21,931 nucleotides of DNA from CAYWTX01 sp964461295. Its GTDB lineage: Bacteria; Planctomycetota; Phycisphaerae; SM23-33. The position numbers were made by a program, and so were the translations under genes. Under the pieces are notes generated by a model. The model searched no databases. It was not told the origin of the DNA and saw nothing but the letters and a program-made list of their open reading frames with translations. Positions 1 through 5,632 of this stretch are shown here, piece after piece (the stretch's first letter is position 1; each line of letters opens with the position of its first letter). Where the stretch lies: the NCBI GenBank assembly GCA_964461295.1, contig CAYWTX010000491.1, positions 1 through 21,931 of the forward strand, read 5' to 3'.

Positions 1-140
1 CCTCATTCGCGTCCGACCGTGCCGGCACGGCACGGCTCTGTTACGCCCGCGAACGCAACCGGTCCCTCATTCGCGTCCGCGAACGGAAGCGGTCCCTCAT
101 TCCCGCCCGCGAACGGAAGCGGTCCCTCATTCCCGCCCAC
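1..140. repeat. 30-bp tandem repeat, about 2.7 clear copies plus decayed flanks
   Basis: Units at 61-90 and 91-120 match almost perfectly, and a third begins at 121 and fades after about 20 bases. Each starts GGTCCCTCATTC and ends GCGAACGGAAGC. Bases 1-15 and 46-60 carry degenerate pieces of the same unit, so the array probably continued leftward beyond the window. The period is divisible by three, so an antisense reading gives the repeated peptide NEGPLPFAG. There are no unique spacers, so it is not a CRISPR. It abuts the decayed IS91-type transposase at 141. Confidence 0.85.
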
Positions 141-325
141 GTCCAGACGCGGGCAGGATGTCGGTGAGACGCACGGCCGGTACGCCCATGCCACGCCCTC
201 ACCCTCGGCGACGTGGAGGGCGAGGAGGATGGAGCGTTTCTGTTGGCAACTGGGGCAGACGGAGCGTTGCTTGCAGGAGAAGGCGACGAAGAACTCGTGG
301 CGGGAGTCGGGGGCAGCGGACGCGG
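141..325 (-). pseudogene. Decayed IS91-type transposase, zinc-binding region
   Basis: Read on the minus strand, about 305 down to 204 gives RHEFFVAFSCKQRSVCPSC followed by QQKRSILLALHVAE. This is the Cys-rich zinc-binding segment of IS91-family transposases (FSCK...CPSCxxKR...HVAE). Upstream, a VRCP motif lies in another frame, and the Cys expected before RHEFF is a Ser codon, so a frameshift and a point mutation have both occurred. Downstream a weak match to the HRQFV.T.PKRLR segment (YRPCV...PRL) appears, and then the coding sense dissolves into the tandem repeat at 140. The Y2 catalytic domain is absent. It is a dead fragment; family assignment is good, exact IS unknown. Confidence 0.65.
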
Positions 326-471
326 CGCCGGCCCGGGTTCGTCTGCCCCTGTAAGCCGCGGCTCGCGGCTGTTGCCGGCTCGCCTGGCGCACAACGCAGT
401 CGCGCATACGCATGGGATGCAGCCCCGAATCCCGGCCTGGGCGGCGTGCATTGCGATTGGGATGTGCTGAA

Positions 472-501
472 CCCTCAGATGAGTGTTTTCTCAACTGAGG
501 G
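472..501. repeat. Strong 30-nt hairpin
   Basis: CCCTCAG (472-478), A, TGAG (480-483), loop TGTTTT (484-489), CTCA (490-493), A, CTGAGGG (495-501). The arms pair over 11 bp with a single A-A mismatch. A G-rich stretch follows, with no T-tract on the plus side. It lies upstream of the IS91-type remnant, read on the minus strand. IS91-family ends carry hairpins, so it could be a relict element end, but a factor-dependent terminator or chance cannot be excluded. Confidence 0.55.
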
Positions 502-535
502 GGTGGGTGGGGGGCTGAAGACGTCGTCGTCCAAA

Positions 536-549
536 ACTGTAACTACAGT
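536..549. promoter_or_regulatory. Perfect dyad ACTGTA-AC-TACAGT, possible operator
   Basis: Six-base arms separated by two bases, in a locally AT-richer patch between GC-rich flanks. The form resembles a small repressor operator, but no gene starts close enough to assign it. It is about 590 bases upstream of the next confident start (1139). Confidence 0.25.
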
Positions 550-880
550 GGCACTTCGCGCGAAATGCGTTTGCGGCGGATTGTGGGCATTTGCCGGGGA
601 AAGCGGGGGAATGCGCGAGCTTCACACCTATTCTCGCGGCTGTGTCGTTCCTGGCCTTGGCCGCCATGGCGATGGCGACCCGCCCGTCGGGGGCGCTTAC
701 TTCCCGCCCAGGCGTGCCAGCAGGGCCTTTGCCCGCACGGCTGCGGGGCAGGCGGGCATGGGCGCGATCACGCGGTCGCTGATTCCGTCTTCTTGCGCCG
801 GGTTCAGCGAATGCCGCCAACCGATGGGCCGCAGCCGTGTTACACATGGCAGGCGCCTCAACGCGGACTGGAGTCAAGGA

Positions 881-1021
881 ATGGCGGTCTCTTGCTTCAC
901 CGCGCTGGTCGCGTCGGCGGTGCTTGGCGTCACTTGCCTGGGCGTCGCCGGGGACGAGCAGCCGGGGACGCAGCCCGGCCGGCTCTGGCGGCACGAGATG
1001 GACTTCGACCTGGTCGGCTGA
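881..1021 (+). CDS. Possible 46-aa secreted peptide or truncated gene start
   Basis: ATG at 881 is preceded by GGAG at 870-873 with 7-base spacing. The first 25 or so residues look like a signal peptide (MAVSCFTALVASAVLGVTCL, then GVAGDEQPG), followed by a short hydrophilic tail ending FDLVG and a TGA. No family is recognised. It is equally likely to be the stump of a longer exported protein that has lost its 3' end, or a chance reading frame. Confidence 0.25.
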   Translation: MAVSCFTALVASAVLGVTCLGVAGDEQPGTQPGRLWRHEMDFDLVG

Positions 1022-1138
1022 GCAAGGCGATGGCCGAGGCGTGGTTGAGGTATCATGTCGTGCATGGACAGGAGATCGAGATCAAGTGACGGGTGTCGGG
1101 TGCGAGCGTCGAATGACCGAAGCAGGACCGGTGGTTTC

Positions 1139-4100
1139 ATGAAGACCTTTCCCGCGGCTTGCCTGGCGGCGCTGCTCGCGCTGAGTGCCGGTTCACTTGC
1201 GCAGACCAGCGCGCCCGCGACGGCCACGGCGCCGTCGGCGCCGGGCGTGCCCGACGTAGTCCTGTCCCGCCTGCGCTCCCAGTACCTTTCCGAGGACGAC
1301 CGGACGCCCGGCGTCTCCGAAGCCGACAAGATCCGCCGCTACGAGGCCATGCTTCGCGAGGGCGCCTGGGCCGAGAAACAGTATCCCCGGGCCGCCGATC
1401 TCTACCGCGTCCGCGAGTGGATGCTCGCGGCCGCGAAGGGTCTGGCCACGCTGGAGGGCACGGCCGAGGCGCGCCGGCAGCTGATGGAGATCATCGAGCG
1501 TCAGGCGGCGGACGCGGCGGCACCCGCGGAGGCCCGTCTGCCGGCGGACCTGATGCTGTGGCGCGTGCGCCTGGACCAGTTCGGCGATTCGCCGGCCGAG
1601 ACGGCCGAGGAGATCGAGCTGTTCCTCGAGCGCTACGCGAGGACGCCGGCGGCGGCGAGATCGCTGATGGGCGCGGTGGAGTTGTCCAAGGCGACGGGGG
1701 CGAAGTACATCACCCAGCGGTGTCTGCGACAGTTGGGGCGGCACTTCTCCGAGCCGGGCGTGGCGGAGTATCTCGAAGCCGCGGGGCTGAACCCCCACCA
1801 TGGCCGCCTGATGCCCGCTCGGCTGACGAAGCTGGACGGCAGCACGATGTCGCTGCCTCGCGACACGATGGGCAAGGTGACGGTGCTGCATTTCTGGTCG
1901 ATGGAGCGGTCGGGGCTGGCCGCGCGGCGCGGCCCGGCCGGGGCGATGAAGCTGAGTTACGAGAAACTGCGCAGCCTGGGCGTGGAGTTCGTGGGCGTCA
2001 ATCTCGATACCGACGTGGCGAAGGTCCGGCGGTTTGTCGAGGCGGAGGGTATGTCCTGGCCGCAGTCGTGCAGCGGCCTGGGGGCGAACGATCCGGTGTT
2101 CCGCCGCTACCGCGTGCCGGTGCTGCCGGCGTGGTGGGTGATCGGCCCGGACGGGCGGGCGATCTCCAATTCCTACACGCAAGGCGACCACAGCCTGGAA
2201 TGGACCGCGTGGGGCGGCGGGTTCGCCGGCCACGTCGAGAACGTGCTCAGCCAGATGCAGGAAGCGATCGCTCGCGCGCCGTACTACCGCAGCGGCGAGT
2301 TCCTGCTCGACGTGCCGGAGGTGTTTCCGCAGACGGCGCCCGCGGCGGGCGACATCCCGGCTGAGGAGCTCGCCGCGATTCGTGAGAAGCTCTTCCTGCC
2401 GCCGTCGCTGGGCCTGTGGCCCAAGGAGAAGGCCGGCCTGCTGCGGCAAGCGTTGCAGGCTGCCCGAGCGGCCGAGCGGGAGCATCCCGCGGCCGCGAAC
2501 CTCGCGCTGGCGCGGAACTGGGCGATGGTGGCCGCGAAGTGGCTGGCGCACGAGACGGGCGACGCGGCGTGTGCGGCCGAGGCGAAGAAGATTGCCGACG
2601 CGATCGTCGCTTCCGGCGCCGCTGGGCGCGACCGGCTGCTGGCCGAATACGTGCGCCTCTCGGCCGACCTTGCGGCCGCGGGGGAAGCCGCGAAGGCGGC
2701 GGAGCGGATCGGCGCGTTGCGCCGCGCGTACGCCGGCGGCGCGGTGGAATGGGCGGCGGACATCCTGGGCGCGATGCTGGCGATCGAATGCGGCGAGGAG
2801 GAGACGCGGATCGCGGTGGTGCGCGATCTGTACGAGCACGCCGCGGCGCAGCCGAAGGTGCGAGGCTTCCTGCGCGACTACTGCAACGCGCACGTGGACG
2901 CCCGCTCGTCGTATTTTCAGTATTGGCCGATCGGCCTGATGGCCGCGGGCGGCGAGCCGCCGGCGACCGATCCGTTCGTGCCGCGAACCGTCCTGCCGCT
3001 GCTGCGGGGCGGCACGCTACGACTCGGCGAGGACACGCGCGGCAAGGCGGTCGTGATCCAGTTCTGGTCGGCCGCCCACCCGCCGCTGTCCATGGCGACG
3101 ATCTGCGGCAACCGCAAGCGGCCCGGCGAGTTGGTGGCCGACGCGGACGTGATCTCCGTCGCGGTGAACCTGGATACCGCGCGAGCGGATGCGGAGCGTT
3201 TCGCTGTCGGGGACGACGCGTCGGTGAAGTGGGTGCAGGTGTTCAGCGGCAAGGGGCACGACGATCCCCTCGCCCGCGAGCTGGACGTCTACCACCTGCC
3301 GCGCACGGTAGTGCTGGACACCCAGGGGGCGATCTTCCGCTGGGGCTGCCCGGTGCTGCTGGGCGAATCGGCCCAGCAGGCTGCCAGGCCCCCGCCCGTG
3401 GCGCCCGCGTCGCTGCCCCCGCCGCCGCCGGGGGACGTCACCACCGCCCCGGCCGACGCTCTGCCCAAGACGCTGTCGCTCGAACTGGGCGGCAGGCTCG
3501 CGATGGAACTGGCGCTGGTGCCTGCGGCCGACTTCCGCATGGGGCCCTATGGCGAAGGGCGCCGCTACGGCGACGACACGCGCCTGCGCGTCGTGACGAT
3601 CACGCGCCCGTTCTACATGGGCGTCTGCCCGGTGACGCGGGCGCAGTTCGCGGCCTTTGTGAAGGACAGCGGCTACACGAGCGAGGCCCAGCGGGAGGGA
3701 TGGGCGTACACCTGGACCGGCGGGCGGTGGACGAAGACCGACGGCGCGTGCTGGGAGAAGCCCGGTTTCGAGCAGGATGGCAATCACCCGGCCGTGTGCG
3801 TCACCTACGCCGACGCGACGGAGTTCTGCAAGTGGTTGGCCCGCCGTAGCGGACGGGCCGTGCGGGTGCCGACGGAGGCGCAGTGGGAGTTGGCCTGCCG
3901 CGGGAGGACCACGAGCGTCTACCTGTGGGGCAACGATCCCAACGGCGGCGAGGGGTGGTGCAACGGGGCGGATGCTTCGCGCAGGGAGATGGGGAAGACC
4001 TGCCCCGCTGAAGCGGGCAGGCCCCTGTTCGCATGGAATGACGGGTATGCGTTCACCTCGCCCGTGGGCAGGTTCAAGCCCAACGAGAACGGGCTGTACG

Positions 4101-4345
4101 ACATGCTGGGCAACGTGTGGGAGTGGACGAGCGACTGGTTCGACCAGGGATTCGAATACAGCCACCAGTGGAGGCAGGTGCGTTACGACCCGGCGGGGCC
4201 CAGCAGCGGTTCGTACAAGGCCGTGCGCGGCGGAAGCTGGCAGGGCGGGCCGCAGGACTGCCGCTCGGCCGCGAGGCGCCCCGAGCCGCCGGCGGCAAAG
4301 ATGAACATGGTCGGCTTCCGCGTGTGCGCCGACGCGCCGCGGTAG
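1139..4345 (+). CDS. Secreted protein: two Cys-less thioredoxin-like modules and an FGE-fold C-terminus
   Basis: 1068 aa. Starting at ATG 1139 gives a clean signal peptide (MKTFPAACLAALLALSAGSL, then AQ), so the protein is exported. Residues about 230-375 and 615-740 are TlpA-like thioredoxin folds (hydrophobic strand plus FWS, a VxVNLDT strand, and a P-x-x-VVLD/VIGPDG strand). Both lack the CxxC redox pair: the equivalent stretches read FWSMERSG (252-259) and FWSAAHPPL (642-650). Residues about 780-1068 form a formylglycine-generating-enzyme/SUMF1 fold (FYMGVCPVT, PTEAQWELACRG, GLYDMLGNVWEWT, VRGGSW, GFRVC). The first active-site Cys of true FGE is absent (SWQGGPQDC), so sulfatase maturation is unlikely and a structural or ligand-binding role is more plausible. 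A REP-like hairpin is embedded in frame at 3999-4021. Helical repeat-like segments fill the spaces between modules. Confidence 0.88.
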   Translation: MKTFPAACLAALLALSAGSLAQTSAPATATAPSAPGVPDVVLSRLRSQYLSEDDRTPGVSEADKIRRYEAMLREGAWAEKQYPRAADLYRVREWMLAAAKGLATLEGTAEARRQLMEIIERQAADAAAPAEARLPADLMLWRVRLDQFGDSPAETAEEIELFLERYARTPAAARSLMGAVELSKATGAKYITQRCLRQLGRHFSEPGVAEYLEAAGLNPHHGRLMPARLTKLDGSTMSLPRDTMGKVTVLHFWSMERSGLAARRGPAGAMKLSYEKLRSLGVEFVGVNLDTDVAKVRRFVEAEGMSWPQSCSGLGANDPVFRRYRVPVLPAWWVIGPDGRAISNSYTQGDHSLEWTAWGGGFAGHVENVLSQMQEAIARAPYYRSGEFLLDVPEVFPQTAPAAGDIPAEELAAIREKLFLPPSLGLWPKEKAGLLRQALQAARAAEREHPAAANLALARNWAMVAAKWLAHETGDAACAAEAKKIADAIVASGAAGRDRLLAEYVRLSADLAAAGEAAKAAERIGALRRAYAGGAVEWAADILGAMLAIECGEEETRIAVVRDLYEHAAAQPKVRGFLRDYCNAHVDARSSYFQYWPIGLMAAGGEPPATDPFVPRTVLPLLRGGTLRLGEDTRGKAVVIQFWSAAHPPLSMATICGNRKRPGELVADADVISVAVNLDTARADAERFAVGDDASVKWVQVFSGKGHDDPLARELDVYHLPRTVVLDTQGAIFRWGCPVLLGESAQQAARPPPVAPASLPPPPPGDVTTAPADALPKTLSLELGGRLAMELALVPAADFRMGPYGEGRRYGDDTRLRVVTITRPFYMGVCPVTRAQFAAFVKDSGYTSEAQREGWAYTWTGGRWTKTDGACWEKPGFEQDGNHPAVCVTYADATEFCKWLARRSGRAVRVPTEAQWELACRGRTTSVYLWGNDPNGGEGWCNGADASRREMGKTCPAEAGRPLFAWNDGYAFTSPVGRFKPNENGLYDMLGNVWEWTSDWFDQGFEYSHQWRQVRYDPAGPSSGSYKAVRGGSWQGGPQDCRSAARRPEPPAAKMNMVGFRVCADAPR
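3999..4021 (+). repeat. REP-like hairpin, copy A, inside a coding region
   Basis: Arms CCTGCC(C)CGC and GCGGGCAGG pair over 9 bp with one bulged C and a TGAA tetraloop. The sequence lies within the FGE-fold domain and is translated as TCPAEAGR. The segment between the conserved GADAS and WNDGY motifs appears about eight residues longer than I recall for relatives, matching an in-frame insertion of about 24 nt. The architecture (9-bp stem, bulge in the 5' arm, TGAA loop, 23 nt) is identical to copy B at 4465-4487. Confidence 0.75.
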
Positions 4346-4354
4346 GGGGGAACG

Positions 4355-4579
4355 AGAAACACCCGAGGACGAGGAGGACGACGAGGACGAGGAGGAGGAC
4401 GAGGAGGACCGGGAGGGGACATGACCGATCACGAATACGAAGAGAAGTTGGCTTTACTACCAGACCGACGCCGCTGAAGCGGGTCGGCCTCCCGTTCCCG
4501 ATCGTCGTCCTCCTCCTCGTCCTCCTCCTCCTCGTCCTCGTCCTCCTCCTCGTCGTCGTCCTCGTCCTCGGTTGTTTCT
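4355..4579. repeat. Simple-sequence palindromic element, GTCCTC type
   Basis: The left arm (4364-4410) is GAGGAC-like purine repeat and the right arm (about 4502-4571) is its pyrimidine complement, so the two can pair as a very long imperfect stem. The outer edge of each arm ends in a related tail: GGTTGTTTCT at 4570-4579, and its near reverse complement AGAAACACC at 4355-4363. The middle holds ACCGATCACGAATACG-like sequence and REP-like copy B. It separates two convergent genes and could act as a bidirectional transcription barrier. The same tail and arm style recur at 13039-13197. Confidence 0.75.
4465..4487 (+). repeat. REP-like hairpin, copy B
   Basis: Arms CCGAC(G)CCGC and GCGGGTCGG, 9 bp with one bulged base and a TGAA loop. 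Relative to copy A, stem pairs 3 and 4 both change with compensation (T-A to G-C, and G-C to A-T). This indicates that the hairpin shape, rather than the exact bases, is maintained. It lies in the middle of the GTCCTC-type palindrome between convergent genes. Confidence 0.75.
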
Positions 4580-4586
4580 TCTCCCC

Positions 4587-5480
4587 CTACGCCTTCGCTT
4601 CTTCCCATTGCTTCTCGAGGAAACGGAAGCACTTGGGGATTTCTTCCTCCGGCTTGCCCCTCACCGTGCACTCCAGGCTGCAATAGTCCTGGTAGCCGAT
4701 CCTCTTCAGCCCGCCGAAGCCCTGCACGTACTCGTGCCCCTCCTGCCCGGGGGCGATGCGGCTCTTGCCCGTCGCCAGGTGAACGTGGTGGAGGTACCGC
4801 CCGGCCGAGAGAAACGCGCCCAGGTCGGACGTCTCCTCGATGGACATGTGGTAGAAGTCGCCCATCATGCCGATGCCGGGGCTGTTCACGTCGCGGCAGA
4901 TGCTGGCCGCGTCGGCCAGCATGCGGAGGAAGAACGCCTCCTTGCGGTTGAGCGGCTCGAGGAGGATTCGCGTGCCGGCCTTGGCGGCATGCTCGCCCAT
5001 CGCCGGCAGCGTCTCCAGCAGCACCTGGCGGGCATCCTTGGGGTGAAGCTGCTTGTGCTGGTTGAACGCCGGCACCAGGATCACGCCCGTCGAGCCCACC
5101 TCGCCCGCGGCGGCGACGATCTCCTTCAGCTCGGCGGCGCCCTTCTCGCGCACGGCCGGGTCGGGATCGATCAGCCCGAAGTACCCCGCGCAGATGGCCG
5201 ACACCTTCACGCTGGTGCCCTTGATGGCCGCCAGCACGGCCTTGGGGTCCTTCATGTGCTGCTTGAACAACTCGACGCCGACGCCGCCCCAGTCCTGGAG
5301 CTTGCGGACCTTCTCGCCCAAGTCCTTGCCCGGGACCTTGTTTTCCTGACTGGACAGTTTCAGCACGGCCTTTGCCTCCGTTGCAGGTCTGGCGTCCGCG
5401 TCGGCGGCGCTGCCGGCGACCACGCCGGCCGCTGCGCCCGCCCCCGCCAGCGACGCCTTCAGGAAGTCTCGGCGATTCAT
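4587..5480 (-). CDS. Tat-exported TIM-barrel sugar isomerase/epimerase-like protein
   Basis: 297 aa, belonging to the xylose isomerase-like (AP endonuclease family 2) TIM-barrel superfamily, which includes hydroxypyruvate isomerase and ketose 3-epimerases. The start at 5480 is supported by GGGAG six bases upstream and by a textbook Tat signal (MNRRDFLKASLAGAGAAAGV). Longer in-frame starts upstream would bury that signal. Likely metal ligands and catalytic residues are visible: E175 in EPLNR, D208 and H211 in GDFYHM, H234 in HHVHL and E270 in SLEC. The substrate cannot be told from sequence. It is divergent from the secreted toroid protein at 5633 and close to a Gfo/Idh oxidoreductase, a combination typical of carbohydrate or inositol breakdown. 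Export is unusual for an isomerase but common in Planctomycetota paralogues. Confidence 0.88.
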   Translation of the reverse strand: MNRRDFLKASLAGAGAAAGVVAGSAADADARPATEAKAVLKLSSQENKVPGKDLGEKVRKLQDWGGVGVELFKQHMKDPKAVLAAIKGTSVKVSAICAGYFGLIDPDPAVREKGAAELKEIVAAAGEVGSTGVILVPAFNQHKQLHPKDARQVLLETLPAMGEHAAKAGTRILLEPLNRKEAFFLRMLADAASICRDVNSPGIGMMGDFYHMSIEETSDLGAFLSAGRYLHHVHLATGKSRIAPGQEGHEYVQGFGGLKRIGYQDYCSLECTVRGKPEEEIPKCFRFLEKQWEEAKA

Positions 5481-5632
5481 GAAGTGCTCCCTTGTGAGGA
5501 TCCTTCGTTTGACGGCATGATATCTGACCGCGGCGGCGACGGCAGTGCAAGACGCTGCCGGAGTTTCCGCGGCCCAAGCCAGCGCCGCACGGGTTCCTGG
5601 AACAGCAAGTGGCTTTCGCAAGGAGATCGCAC

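Larger units (their letters stand above)
326..1138. other. Gene-poor region with weak coding candidates
   Basis: No protein here is recognisable. On the minus strand an open stretch from about 873 down to a TAA at 699-697 has plausible GC-rich codon use and encodes a peptide ending ISDRVIAPMPACPAAVRAKA followed by LLARLGGK. It could be the 3' remnant of a lost gene or a repeat translation. On the plus strand the frame at 621-690 encodes a hydrophobic signal-like run, but it continues into an Arg-rich out-of-frame-type sequence. With the IS91 remnant and repeats to its left, the stretch looks like decaying intergenic DNA upstream of the secreted protein at 1139. Confidence 0.5.

Noticed and set aside
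61..140. Possible CRISPR-like repeats
   Set aside because: Units are contiguous tandem copies without unique spacers, and no cas genes are present.
1139..4345. Assignment as a functional sulfatase-maturing FGE
   Set aside because: The first active-site cysteine is missing (SWQGGPQDC), so only the fold can be claimed.
4117..4686. Open frame with a very hydrophobic Leu/Val run that looks like a membrane segment
   Set aside because: The hydrophobic run is simply the GTCCTC simple repeat read in one frame, and the 5' part is a shadow of the FGE-fold gene.
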